Assembly: GCA_021292165.1 (NCBI GenBank)
Contig: CM037878.1
Span: forward strand, 249,478,968 to 249,542,967
Origin: Shinisaurus crocodilurus
Lineage: Eukaryota > Chordata > Lepidosauria > Squamata > Shinisauridae
Direction of reading: 5' to 3'
Length of the DNA: 64,000 bases
Made by a program: the position numbers and the translations under genes. Of this stretch, positions 11,081 through 22,203 are shown piece after piece (position 1 is the first letter of the stretch; each line of letters opens with the position of its first letter). Below the pieces are notes generated by a model. The model did no database searches. It was not told the DNA's origin and saw only the letters and a list, made by a program, of their open reading frames with translations.

Positions 11081-12157
11081 CTGCATCGTGATTAAATTAA
11101 GAGATATATCCTATGCACCTGCTTAAGCTACAGTAGAAAAAAGATATATTTGTTCCAAGGCATCTGTTAATTCTATTCTTGGCAGGTTTTCTCTCCTCTA
11201 CTTCCAAGGAAATTCCTATTACTTTCCTTGCTACTAGTTTTATTTGGCAGATCTTTGCACTGGCTTCTACAGATACTGCACAAAGTGACAAAGGGGCACC
11301 TTGTGTTGTTTAGATCCTACGGAAAACACAAGGTGATGAAAGAGGATTATTTATATGTGAGCTGCATCCCAAACTTCTATGCAGATGTTGGTTCTGAAAG
11401 GGCAATGAAACTTGTATGCACAATTTCAGTGCTTCCCTAACTAAGTGCCATGCAAGAAGGATTGAATGTTCCTTGTAAAATTAAGTTGTCATGATGGATG
11501 CATCCACCACTATGCCTGTCAAAATGGGCAGACCCTGTGCAGCATTGATGTCCCTTGCCTATCTCTGCCAATTTAAAGAGCAGCAGCAGATCTTAAGGAG
11601 ATGTACCAGGATTCTCTGATACAGCCTTTACTGCATTGTCCTGACATAGGAGAATCCTAGTAAGAAACATCACCTTTTCCTAGAAATTGGCATCCAGACC
11701 TGTTTGACTGGACACTGGGGCTGGAGGAGACATACTAGGTGCTAGTATTTAACTGGGATGATGCCCTGGATATCAAAACTTTGGGAAACACTGCTCTGTT
11801 CAACAGAGAGATCAATTTACAAACAAACAGCAGGCTAGACCAGGAAGTTCAGCCATGGCCTCATTTCATGTAGATGTTTTAGTTACAACTCCCAGATTCT
11901 TGAGCATTGGCCATGGTGGCTGGGGCTGATGGGAGTTGAGGTTCACCCTCATCTACAGGCACCAGGTTGGGGAAGCTGATGTAGCCAATAAAGGCTAAAT
12001 TGGCACCTCTGGTTTTCTAAAAGCAATATGACATTCCTGCTTCATCAGGTATTTTGGCTTCAGGTCTATTTCAGCTGACAGCTCTCCCTTTGTGTGTGCC
12101 CTATGCCCAAAGTGAGTGCTGGAAACATAGGAACTGACCAATCTAGCCATTAACTTC
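11081..12157. other. unassigned sequence with one decayed fold-back
   Basis: At 11855-11985, tagttacaactcccagattc and gctggggctgatgggagttg are imperfect inverted arms of the fold-back MITE group, ending in caccaggttggggaagctg. The rest is unassigned. Confidence 0.45.
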
Positions 12158-12159
12158 TA

Positions 12160-12947
12160 CAGTAATACCTTGGATTGCACGTAACTTGGTCTGAGAGCGT
12201 TTTGCAAGACAAGCAATTTTTTTTTTTTTTATTCATAATAAAACAAACAAACAAACACAAACACAATAATGGACTTCCAATCTTCTCCACAGCTTAATCA
12301 ACCACAGTTACTCTTAAAATCTTTTCTGTTAACAAAAAATCACTTCCAGTTATGGCAAAAAAGAACCCTAAAAGGAACAAACCCCAGAGGTCTCCACTCT
12401 CCCCCAATAAACATCAACTATTTAATCTATTAAATTCAACATTTATAGATACTCCAAAAAAGAAAACCTATAGTTTCATTAAATAGTGTTTTCAATTCCA
12501 AAATACAGTATATTAAGAATCCCAAAAGTAAAAAGTAACTATAAACTAATTAGCAAATAACCACATACCAAAAGCATTTTGTATTTCCATCGCTCCCGCA
12601 CTCTCTAGTACCTAACCATCGAATCAATACATTTGTATTATTACAATTACTCATTATTCCTTTCTATCTAAGCAGAAATTCCTTCACTTTTAATCTCCAA
12701 GATATTTTTTTTAAAGGAAAGAAAAGAAACAAGACAAGCAAATTTTTAAAATAAATTTTGACTTGATAAACAAGCGACGTCTTGCAATACAAGTAGTCGT
12801 AGGGATGTAACCGCTCGCCTCGAGTGGGCAGAGCGGGCCAAAATCGGCCCCGCTCACGCCCGCCAGAGACTCGCTTTGATATAAGAGTGTTTTGGATTAC
12901 AAGCACGGTTCCGGAACGAATTATGCTTGCAATCCAAGGTATTACTG
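12160..12947. mobile_element. Tigger/pogo-like DNA element with nested retroposon
   Basis: Ends CAGTAATACCTTGGATTGCA (12160-12179) and TGCAATCCAAGGTATTACTG (12928-12947) are perfect 20-bp inverted repeats flanked by TA on both sides (12158-12159, 12948-12949). CAG...CTG termini with TA duplication and the ggttccggaacgaat word near the right end fit Tigger-type Tc1/mariner elements. Apart from the nested insert only about 275 bp belong to the element, so it is non-autonomous. Confidence 0.88.
12217..12729 (-). mobile_element. poly(A) retroposon inserted in the Tigger-like element
   Basis: A 12-bp target duplication, caagacaagcaa, flanks the insert (12205-12216 and 12730-12741). The insert begins with a T13 run on the plus strand, i.e. 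ends with poly(A) on the minus strand, preceded by an AATAAA signal. That is target-primed reverse transcription in minus orientation. The 513-bp body has no open frame; it may be the 3' UTR of an L1-like LINE or a retrocopied transcript end. Confidence 0.8.
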
Positions 12948-13029
12948 TATATACAGTTTTTTTTAGGAGGCAATCGTAAGGTTCTACGATTACTGTGGAT
13001 CTTCATGCAAATTCAGCACACATCTAACA

Positions 13030-13208
13030 TGGGGTGGTAGCTCAGTGGTACAGCACATGTTTTGCATCAAAAGGGCCAGGGTTCAATCCCAGGTAGGGCT
13101 GGGGAAAAAAGAAAGACCCTCGTCTGCAGCCTTGAATAGCTGCTACCAGTCAGCATAGACAATAACAAGCTTGGTGGTCTGACTCAGTATAGGGAAGCTT
13201 CCTATATG
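13030..13208 (+). mobile_element. tRNA-derived SINE, second family
   Basis: A-box tggtagctcagtgg (13035-13048) and B-box gggttcaatccc (13080-13091) in tRNA spacing. Then a tgcagccttgaatagctgct segment, gtcagcatagacaataac and the 3' end tctgactcagtatagggaag-cttcctat. Copies at 30446-30628 (plus) and 58296-58966 (minus, interrupted). Confidence 0.78.
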
Positions 13209-14183
13209 GCCATCTCTTTAGCATGGTCTCTATGATGCGACCCCTACCTTCCATATGAAAAGCACGGGTGATGTAGCCTCCGCACAAGTTATAGTTTTGT
13301 TCCCTTCATCTTGCCTCTTCCTGGCATTCTGTGAAGCAGTGTAACATATTAGACTTGTCAGTCAAGTCTTGGAAGTTATAAATAGCTCCTGGAGAAGGTA
13401 ATTTAATGCTTGATGTGAGCAGGTGCTAAAATTACATGCATCTGGGAAAATTTGCACTAGCTAAACTGCTCCTAATCCCTGGAGTGAAGAGAGAGATGGT
13501 GGAGCTGGCATTGTACTAAGTAGCCACCTGCTGCTGGATCCGTAATGGATAGCTAGCAAGCAACAAAAGAACTAGAAATCTCCTGTGTGGGGTGACACAC
13601 CTCCTTTCGCCACTGGGTGGAGTAACACATCCCCACATGTTCTGGCAACACTTGCCTACCTTATAATACCAATAAAGGACCTTTAAATGACATGAAGGTG
13701 GTGTAGATACCTGCCAAAGAAGCACTTCAGCCTCATTAGTGATCACATCTGCTTTGGGAGGCCATAAGAAAAGAGCAACTTCAGAGAACTGAGCAGCTCC
13801 CTTTGGCCTCTTGAAGCACAAATAACCACAATTTCCTCTGAAAATGTTGATCTTTGATCCAGCTGCCCCATTATATTAATACTAAGTGCTGTTAGCATTC
13901 AGTAGTGTGAGTTTTGGAGCTTTGCTTCTAACAGGTTATTAAGAGAATAAGAGAATGAATGAATGAATAGATAGATAATATAGATATATAGATTAGATAT
14001 GGATATAGTTTTCCCACAGTGTCCTTTAAAGGAGGTGTGTGTGTGTGTGCATGTATGCATGACACTGGGAAATTATGCAGCTGGGAGAAAAATGGTTTGC
14101 CATTATATGGAACCCCATGATACCCTATAAAAGAAACAGGTTTTCAGGCTCTGTGCATCAAGTTACATTTTTAAAGAAGAAAC
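13209..14183. other. unassigned sequence with short microsatellites
   Basis: Short tracts only: GAAT-type at 13950-13968, gata-type to about 14005, (GT)n at 14035-14049. No gene recognised. Confidence 0.45.
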
Positions 14184-14530
14184 TAGGGATGTGTGAGGAA
14201 TTTGCTCTGATGCGGGGTTTTTCTTTGTTTTTTAAATGGATTTACCCCATTTGCACCTCCTGGCCCTGAATTTGGTCCTGAACTCAATTTGTGGTCAGAG
14301 ATCTGTAAATTTCTGAGCACGCACCCTGCAAAAAAGGAATTCAACAACATGCACACATTTGAAAAATGCACAAAGGAAAATGTGTACATTTCCAAATTGC
14401 ACACAAACACACTTTAGTCAATGGGTGCATGGGTCCAAAAATGCATACATTTAAAACTGCACATAAGAATGTGTGCATTCATGTATACATTACTAAAAAT
14501 ACATATGAATTTCTCTGTTTCTTTTAAAAT
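14184..14530 (+). mobile_element. hAT-like element family C, truncated by L2
   Basis: Begins tagggatgtgtgaggaattt, continues with a ttgtggtcagagatc segment and repeated short units of the form acatttgaaaaatgcaca and aatgtgtacatttcc. Similar order at 24406, 28245, 48663 and 59483. No right terminus is seen before the L2 tail begins. Confidence 0.55.
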
Positions 14531-14536
14531 TAATAA

Positions 14537-14575
<39 letters not shown>

Positions 14576-16523
14576 TATTTATTGCCCATCTAGCCGGCAA
14601 CTGGCCACCCTGGGCAATGTACATCAAATAAAAACAGAATAACATACATTTAAAACAGTATAAAATTTTAAAATCTTAGCCCACCCCATATTCCCACCTG
14701 AACAGCCAAGTTTTTAGTAACCGGTGGAAGCTCAGCAGAGAGGGGGCATGGCGGAGGTCACTCGGGAGAGAGTTCCACAGTACGGGGGCCGCCACAGAAA
14801 AGGCCCTCTTTCTAGTCCCCACCAGTCTAGCTGCTCTGGCTGAAGGGACCAGGAGAAGGCCGTCTGTGGCAGATCTTGTTGAGCGGCCTCCTTGGTGTTG
14901 CTGGAGACGCTCCTTGAGATAGACTGGGCCGAAGCCGTATAGGGTTTTAAAGGTCAAAACCAACACCTTGAATTCAGCTCGGCAAGCAACTGGTAGCCAG
15001 TGCAGCTCCTTGAGCACTGGTGTGATGTGATCCCGCCGGCGGCTGCCTTTAACCAGGCGAGCCGCTGCATCCTGTACCAGCTGTAGCTTCCGAACCGTCT
15101 TCAAGGGTAACCCCACATAGAGCGCATTACAGTAGTCTAGGCGAGAGGAGACCAAGGCATGAACCACTGATGGGAGCAGGTGATTAGGAAGGTAGGGGCG
15201 CAGCTGCCGTATCAGATGGAGTTGATACAGCGCCGCCCGGCTCACAGCTGACACCTGAGCCTCCATGGACAGCTGGGAGTCCTGGTCCTTCAGGGGGAGA
15301 TGTACCCCATTCAGCACCAGGTCAACATCCCCTAACCTCCCCTTGTCCCCCACCAGAAGTACCTCGGTCTTGTCGGGGTTCAGCTTCAGCATGTTCCTTC
15401 CCATCCAGCCACCCACTGCCTCCAGGCACTTGGACAGGGTCTCAACGGCCAACCTCGGTGAGGACTTGAAACAGAGGTAGAGTTGCGTGTCATCCACATA
15501 CTGATGACACCGCACCCCAAACCTCCTGATGATAGCTCCCAGTGGCTTTAGGTAGATGTTGAATAACATTGGGGAGAGGATGGAACCCTGCGGCACTCCA
15601 CAAGTGAGCGTCCGATGGTCCGAAGCCTCCTCCCCAAGAACTACCCTCTGGTACCTTCTAGAGAGGAAGGCTCAGAACCACTGCAATACAGTGCCTCCCA
15701 CGCCCAACCCCTCCAGGCGGTCCAGGAGGATACCGTGGTCAACGGTATCAAAAGCCGCTGAGAGATTGAGGAGGACTAGAAAGGAGCATTCGCCCGTATC
15801 CAAGGCCCTCCTCATATCATCCACCAAGGCGACCAAGGCCGTCTCCATCCCATGTCCAGGCCTGAAGCCCGACTGGCATGGATCTAAATAATCGGCTTCA
15901 TCCAAGCGTGCCTTCAACTGAGCACCCACCACCCGCTCTATCACCTTGCCCAGAAATGGTAAATTGGAGACTGGGCGAAAGTTGTTTAGATCCTGGGGAT
16001 CCAAGGAGGGCTTCTTTAGAAGCGGTCTTATTACTGCCTCCTTGAGGGCTGATGGCATCACTCCCTCCTCGAGGGAGGCATTCACTACCGCCTTGATCTC
16101 CTCACCCAGTCTCTCCCTACAGCTCATGATGAGCCAGGACAGGCAAGGATCAAGCAAGCAGGTGATCGGCCTCACAGATGAAAGCACCTTGTCCACTTCA
16201 TCAGAAGGAAGAAGCTGGAACCGATCCCACAAGACCGATCTGCCACTGGCATCCTCCCACTCACTCCCTGTGTCCACGACGCACGATATACCACTCCTGA
16301 TCTGATCAATTTTATCTGCGAAGTGCTTCGCTAAAGCCTCATAGGAGGCTTTAGACTGTTCCATTGGGTCCGGAGCGACTGGACCGACCAGACTCCGGAC
16401 CACTTGGAAAAGCCTCCTGGGGCAGCACTCTGCAGACACAATGGAGGCAGCATAGAAATTCTTTTTTGCATTAACTAAATCACAAGCATGTACAGAAACA
16501 GGATGAAATGAGCTTGACCACAA
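14531..16523 (-). mobile_element. L2 LINE, 5' truncated
   Basis: The 3' end lies at the left, where a (TTA)n tail (14537-14580) is followed by the minus-strand 3' UTR. It reads through the reverse transcriptase to about 16490. A shorter copy of the same subfamily is at 52536-53022 and shares LKELHWLPVACRAEFKVLVL exactly. Confidence 0.92.
14676..16523 (-). pseudogene. L2 reverse transcriptase, one in-frame stop
   Basis: The frames 16523-15672 (283 aa) and 15596-14676 (306 aa) are in the same phase and separated only by a TGA at 15672-15674, so about 615 codons read with a single break. Visible in order: FRPVSNLPFLGKVIERV, QSGFRPGHGMETAL, motif A LLNLSAAFDTVDH, the PQGSILSP box, YVDD (residues 33-36 of the second frame), LNPDKTEVL, LDYCNALYVGLP, then LWNSLPSDLR near the end. 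Motif A normally has a catalytic Asp where this copy has Asn (codon about 15765-15767), so it is also catalytically damaged. The endonuclease is missing. The first tens of residues from 16523 are probably flank. Confidence 0.9.
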
Positions 16524-16983
16524 AAAAACCTGACAATATTGGCAAGATCAAGACTGACGTATCTGTCCATCCCTGGAAGAAACTCAGTACCATGATTCTT
16601 GGAACTCCCCAGCTAGTTATCCCTTACTGTTATGAATCTTGGGTCCAGTGTTGTGTCCATGCTGAGAATGTTATGTTGCTACAAGGGGCTACAATCTTAA
16701 AAAGCTCAGATTGGCCATATGAGGAAACAGAGAGTTGGGGATAATCAATCTTCTCTTGTTGATACTCTCACTTTGGAAGATACGCTCTGAGGGAGATACG
16801 ATCAGCACCATCTTTGGTTTCTAATCAGTGCTAAATCAAAATATTTGCCTAGGCATTTAAAATTTTAAGACTTTATTTTTGGTTGATTGATTTGTTCGTT
16901 TTCTGGATGAATAGTTTGTATGCCCCCTGTCTTGTAATTTGATTATTGTTACTGTATTGTATTTGTTTTCCTATAATGTTATG
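16524..16983. other. unassigned sequence
   Basis: Lies between the two reverse-transcriptase relics. A possible weak LINE tail at 16925-16982 (tgtattgtatttg). Otherwise nothing recognised. Confidence 0.4.
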
Positions 16984-18050
16984 TCAGTCAGTCAGGCGAT
17001 CACTCGTAAGATTGTCTTCCAGGATAAAAAAAAAGAAAAGAAAAGAAAATTTACAAAAAGGAGATTTTAAAAGGAGGAAAATTCTAAAGAAAATTGTGTA
17101 GACTCGAGCGATGGGTCCGTAAGTGACTGTGGAGGCCAATTCCAGATCCACACAGCTTCCCACAGTAAGGACACAAGTTACCAGATGGAAGATGGTCTTG
17201 TAAAGGATTCATTTGACGTGCTTTTCGCTTAGCACGTTTCTCCCTTTCACCTTTCACTCGAGCTTCTTCAAAGTCCATAGAACCTTTGTGAAAGGCCAAC
17301 CTCCAGTTAGATCGTTCATGGGCCAGAGCTTCCCAGTTGTTGATGTTTATATTGCATTTTTTTAGATTAGCCTTAAGAACATCTTTTAACCTCTTATATT
17401 GACCACCGGTATTCCGCTTTCCATCCTTGAGTTGGGAATAAAGTAACTGCTTTGGGAGGCGGCAGCCAGGCATTCGAACAACATGACCGATCCACTGAAG
17501 TTGGCGTTGAAGGATCATTTTTTCAACGCTAGTAGTCTTTGCTTCTTCCAGTACACTGACATTTGTTCGCCTATCTTCCCAAGTAATTCGCAGGATTTTC
17601 CGGAGGCAACGTTGATGAAATCTTTCAAGGAGGTGGAAGTGACGTTTATAGATAGTCCATGTTTCGCAGGCATACAATAAAGTTGGTAATACAATGGCTT
17701 CATAAACCAGTGTTTTGGTCTTCTTACAAATATCCCGATCCTCGAACACTCTATGTTTCATTCGAGAAAACGCGGCACTTGCGGAGCTCAGACGATGCTG
17801 GATTTCACTGTCGATGTTAGCTGTAACAGAAAGATAGCTGCCAAGATAGAGAAAATGATCGACATTTTCCAGTATTGTCCCGCCAAGCTGGATAGATGGC
17901 ATCACCAAAGGGTTAGCTTGCACTTGCTGATGAAGCACTTTGGTTTTTTTGATGTTAAGTGAGAGACCAAGTTTTCCGTATGCTTCTGCAAAAACATTTA
18001 GGATAGTTTGGAGATCATCCTCTGAATGTGTTTCTAAACAAACAAACAAC
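16984..18050 (-). mobile_element. non-LTR retrotransposon 3' part, zinc-finger type
   Basis: On the minus strand: reverse-transcriptase C-terminal coding, a C2H2-like finger, a short pyrimidine-rich 3' UTR, then tcctggaagacaatcttacg, agtgatcgcc and a (TGAC)n terminus at 16984-16997. 5' truncated just after the catalytic region. Clade not assigned; the ending and the finger resemble a group widespread in animals, but I cannot name it safely. Confidence 0.8.
17084..18049 (-). pseudogene. reverse transcriptase C-terminal fragment with zinc finger
   Basis: 321-aa uninterrupted frame. HSEDDLQTILNVFAEAYGKL (from about residue 8) is the stretch just downstream of a YADD box, which is absent. Thumb-region motifs follow: YLGSYLSVTANIDSEIQHRL, LPTLLYACETWTIY, LERFHQRCLRKILRITWEDR, LQWIGHVVRM, KRLKDVLKANLKKC. 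The end holds CPYCGKLC and HSHLRTH, a Cys2-His2-like finger probably used in RNA or DNA binding during integration. The frame is intact despite 5' truncation, so the copy is not very old. The first few residues (MFVCLET) may be flank. Confidence 0.85.
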
Positions 18051-18884
18051 TTTTCCCTCAGTAACTAATCAGACAGGCTGCCTTTAGAGGCTGCCTTGTT
18101 ATTCCCACCCATATATCTCAGCTTAACTTGAGCTGCCATGGCAAAAAGAAGCCTCTTCTATCAGGACTGGTGCAAGGTATTTTTTTCTGGGCCCCCAAAC
18201 AGATACTTTGTGAAATCCCAGAGTGCAATGATACAGAAGTTGCTGGGGTGGAAGACTTGGATTGCAAGCTGCTTCACTGGTGCCCCTTAAAAATAATGTT
18301 GCTGCAAACAACTGCTTGGGTTGCTAGTTGTGTAACTGGTCATCAAGAAGATATGATGAACTCATTCCCTTGCACAGCCAACAGGAATTCCCTTGGTTTA
18401 GATGCAGAAGCAAGCAAGTGGACTGATGTATGTTGTTCCACCCATTCTTGTGCAATTATGTGATGAGTGGATGTGGTGGAGGCCCCTTTACCCACCCTAA
18501 GTAGACCTCTCGCTCTCCCTTATCTCCCACCTTTCCATTCTCAGAAAATACCTAATGTAGCAATTCATGTAGCAATTCAATACCTAATGTAGCAATTCAA
18601 ATAAAAAACAGACCAACACAGAATTCAATAGAAAATGAAAAAAGCAAGTAGATTAGGAGATTAAAAAAATTAAAATCCACAACAGGAAGGCAGGACTAGT
18701 CAGCATTCAGTCAAGTTAGGTCTGCCCAATCCTATACCAGCCTGCCTGCTCATGGACTACAACTGCCATCATCCCTAGCTACCATGACCAGGTTTGGGAA
18801 GACTGCTATATTCCTTTACCTTGGAGGCAATACCATTAAATTCAGTGGGGCTTACTTCTGAATGGGTGTACTGGGATACAAATG
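18051..18884. other. unassigned sequence with fold-back remnant and small tandem repeat
   Basis: A partial tandem, aatgtagcaattca, occurs at 18553-18600. A decayed MITE lies at about 18720-18806 (gactacaactgccatc ... aggtttgggaagactgc). No gene. Confidence 0.45.
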
Positions 18885-19135
18885 TTTCCAGGAGGTGACA
18901 GAATGACATCAGGAAGGGGGTTGGATGGATCTCCTGGGATAGTGAATTCTACAATCTGTGTGCCACAATGGAGAAGGCCCTATCACGTATGCCTGCCAAG
19001 CATACCTCAGAATGAGTCAATTGATCTTAAAAGCTGGGCAGGATTGTATGGGAGTATGCCAATTCAGCATCTTGGTCCGAATCTAAATAGGCCCGTAAAA
19101 GTAATAAGCAACACTTTTAATTGAGTCTGGAAATG
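18885..19135 (-). mobile_element. L2 LINE fragment
   Basis: The minus strand gives aacaccttgaattgagcc-like sequence (here aaaagtgttgcttattactt) and cattgtggcaca, the region that in better L2 copies reads EFKVLVL to the LWNSLP box. Many frameshifts. Confidence 0.5.
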
Positions 19136-19622
19136 GATCAGTTGTCAGAGGCCGAACTTCTTCCTTACACCTTCCAGGCAGACACGGACAATGGCTTCTT
19201 AACTAAGCTTTATTATGTAAATGCCAGCCAGTCAGATTTGACTTAAAAGTACAAATGAAATGTATTGCTGAAGTCAATAACAAAAGAAACAAACATAGTT
19301 AGGATACTAGTCATTCAAGAAGTGTGACCTATAACTTAAGTATGAAATGGATTCTAAACTGAATTCCTCTCCTCTCTTCCAAACCTAAATTATTTACACT
19401 CCGCCTCTTAGGCAGATCCTCTTGTTTAAGGGCCAATTGCTTGGAATGTCTGCACTTCTCAGCTCGTCCACCAACTTTAGCTGACCCTAGGATTAATGAC
19501 ACCTGATCCTCCCTCCTCCTCATTAGCATGCTCAGTTTGCCTTCCCTCGGAGTCTGGACTTGCTTCACTCCCAACTACTGCCTGGCTTATCCCTGAGTCC
19601 CCTGGCCTTGGAACCTCAGTTG
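19136..19622 (-). other. unclassified, possibly LTR-derived, C/T-rich segment
   Basis: Starts tgtcagaggccgaac. An AATAAA on the minus strand lies near 19208-19214, and a pyrimidine-rich tract runs from 19500 to 19610. The pattern resembles a minus-strand LTR plus adjoining sequence, but no TG...CA pair with duplication was found. Continues after the GC-rich element, at 20325-20530. Confidence 0.25.
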
Positions 19623-20324
19623 TAGGGAGCGAGGCCCGAACTGGGCCTGCTCGTGTCCGCCGAGATTCTCAGCCACCCGCGCGGACTTACCAGAAGCTCT
19701 CCACAGAGCGGAGAGCCAGCTTGCCTGTCCGCCGGGTCCCGTCGCGTCACTTCCATCGTGGAGGAAGTGACGCGACGGGACCCTGAGCTCTGTTTTGGCA
19801 GGGGGAACCATGGCAACAGGGCTGTTTAAGTCCTGTTTCCATGGTTCCCCGTGCCAAAACAGAGCGCAGGCGGGGCTCCAGAGCGCAGGCGGGGCGGCGG
19901 AGGTGGCGCGGAAGTGGCGCGGAGGCGGCGGAGCGCAGGAGGACCAGGTAGGATGACGGCGGTGGGGCGGTGGGGGGCGGTGGGGCAGAGGGGGTGGGGG
20001 GCCTCCAGCGGCGGCAGCAGCAGCAGAAGGGAGGGCTGGGGGGGGTCCTGCGGCAGCTTGAGCAGCGGGGCGGTGGAGGCGGCGCAGAGGTGGCGGAGCG
20101 CAGGACCAGGTAGGACGACGGCGGTGGGGCGGGGGGCCCTCCGGCAGTGGCAGCAGCAGCGGGGAGGGCTGGGGGGGCCTCCGGTGGCAGCGGCGGCTCA
20201 AGCGGCTTGAGCGGCACAGAGAACGCTCCACGCCGCTCTGAAGAGCGAGATCGGGCCGCCGCCACCTCGGATGTCCGAGCCGCGGAGAACTTCAGGCCCA
20301 CGTAGGGCCCGAAATACATCCCTA
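19623..20324. mobile_element. GC-rich TAGGG-ended element
   Basis: Left end tagggagcgaggcccgaac and right end gggcccgaaatacatcccta are related inverted ends. Both sides carry cagttg (19617-19622, 20325-20330), a 6-bp direct repeat, shorter than the usual 8. The core is GC-rich with repeated GGCGG/GGTGGGG words and an inverted pair gtcgcgtcacttcc / ggaagtgacgcgac (19740-19778). The segment gggctgtttaagtcctgtttcc with accatggcaac is shared with 54660-54688. Long open frames here are compositional artefacts of GC-rich DNA. Confidence 0.6.
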
Positions 20325-20617
20325 CAGTTGCTGATTCCAACCCCTCCTCAGAACCAGTTCCCAGATCCCTTGAAGGCCCTTGTGCAGGAGCAATGGGCCC
20401 AATCCCTGCATCAGTAGCCAGTGCAACTGGACCAACGTCTATAGACATGGAAGGTTACAGTAGGCTATTCTGTATTTGGGATAGGAATAATTCAGATTCA
20501 AAATCTATTGAGGAACAGTTGACACTTCAAAAAGAATAAGGATGCCTTTTATAGGGAGAGGAAGGAATCTCCCACATTAAGCAATTGGTATTCTAAAATA
20601 GTGGATATCGCTAGCAA
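20325..20617. other. unassigned flank of the GC-rich element
   Basis: Continues the C/T-rich context interrupted by the GC-rich element. Nothing else recognised. Confidence 0.35.
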
Positions 20618-21037
20618 TAGGGATGGGAGAATGATGTTCGAGATCATTAGGATTCTCTGAACATCGTCTTGCCACTCATCTCATGCCCAATTCCTGTGCG
20701 TGTTTGTGATTGCTGCTCGCTTTGTGTGAATGAGAGATTTGTGCAAATCAAAGAGCAATTGAATGGGACATTTGTGCAAATCTCCCAAAATCTGCAGAGA
20801 AATTTGCACACATTTCCTTCACAGAATAAAGCAGGGCTGATTTAGTCTAGTGAGGAAATCTGTGCTAATTAGGAAATGTGCACAAATCAAACTTGGAATA
20901 GGGAATGATATGAATGTGAGCATGTGTTCAGCCATTTGCAAACATTTTCAGTGGACATGTGCTCGCACTCACGTTTGGGGCTTTGAGCAGGGCATGTTCT
21001 GTTGTGCGAGTAAAAATGAAATTCTCATACATCCCTA
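20618..21037 (+). mobile_element. hAT-like element family B
   Basis: Starts tagggatgggagaatgatgt and ends gaaattctcatacatcccta. The core has gattgctgctcgctttg, tttgtgcaaatc repeats, a ttagtctagtgagg segment and gagcatgtgttc. The reverse of this order is found at 37272-37665. Flanks gctagcaa and gcgagaga match only 5/8. Confidence 0.6.
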
Positions 21038-22064
21038 GCGAGAGAACACTTGAAAAACAGTGTTTCTGGGTTTATTTTAAGAAATCGACACACATTTAAT
21101 GGCACACATATTCATAGCAAGCATTCACATGGGCATCTACGCTTTGAAGCATTTCTGCAGAGTGAGTGTTTCACTTGAGCAAAAAGAAGATTGTTTCTGG
21201 GCAGAGGGTGACAGTGACTGAATTCTAATGAGAAATTTTTCCACACTTGATTACAAATAATTAATAAATACTGTAACCTCTTAGAGCCAAGTGTGTGGTA
21301 GTTAGAGATGGGGCCACTGATCATTCTGATAATTTGAGTCAGATTGTTTAAGCACAACTGGATGGTTTGCAGCGCAGAGATGAAACTAAAGCTGCAGTAA
21401 AGATTTTAAATTGTTGCTAAATAATGCGCAGTGTGGCGCCCTACGTAATTTGCCTAATTCATTCAAAACTATGCCAAGAGTGTCTCACCTCTAGGTTCCC
21501 ATTAAAACAGCATGATTTCATAATTAGAGTAAAATTATTGTGCACTCTTCGTATAATATATCCCACTGATAGGACACTTGGACTATACATCTCTCTGGGG
21601 CATATCTATGGCTGTTCATTTCTTATCTAACTAGATGAAGTAACAACTATTAGGGATGTGTAATGATGCAATCAAATGTCAAACCAGCCCCATTTTGTCT
21701 AAGAATGAACTCAGAATTTCCCTAGGCTATAGGTCTGTTGTGTCTCTGTAATGAAATCAGAATATATCTGTCAGCAGGGATTGTTTCTGTCACAGGTTAT
21801 TTCAAGTACTTGAATTCTGAAAACCAGCAGGAGGAGCTTTTCTCCGGTTCTCACACCCAGCAAAATTGTGCAAAAGAAAATATAAGATCTCTAAGGTCTC
21901 TGTTTTTGGAACTTAGCCATTAGCCAGCTCCAAAGTCTAAATTTTATACTTGCTATGTTGATGGGCGTTGGTATGCGAGGTGTAGTGTAATGATGTCATG
22001 TGTGTTTGCTGTAGCTGAGTCTTTTTTGATGTGTGGCATTTTTGTTCCAGTAGTTAAATGTGAT
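21038..22064. other. unassigned sequence, mostly single-copy in appearance
   Basis: Low in recognised repeats from 21060 to 21640. A short tagggatgtgtaatg end-like word at 21652 hints at another family end. No gene recognised. Confidence 0.4.
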
Positions 22065-22107
22065 GGTGTGTGTGTGTGTGTGTGTGTGTGCGTATGTGTA
22101 TGTGTTT
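22065..22107. repeat. (GT)n microsatellite
   Basis: About 20 units with minor interruptions. Confidence 0.95.
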
Positions 22108-22203
22108 ACTGCTTTGGGAAAACATATCCCCTCCATTTTTGCAGGACCATTCACCCCTTTATGAAAGTGGGAGGATTTCAGCTGTTTGCGGGTAAAATGT
22201 CAG

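Noticed and set aside
13030..13100. tRNA gene at tggtagctcagtgg
   Set aside because: Same reason: second SINE family with copies at 30446 and 58296.
19587..20448. Long proline/alanine/arginine-rich frames on both strands
   Set aside because: Stops are rare in GC-rich DNA; frames overlap on both strands, have low complexity and lie inside a GC-rich mobile element.
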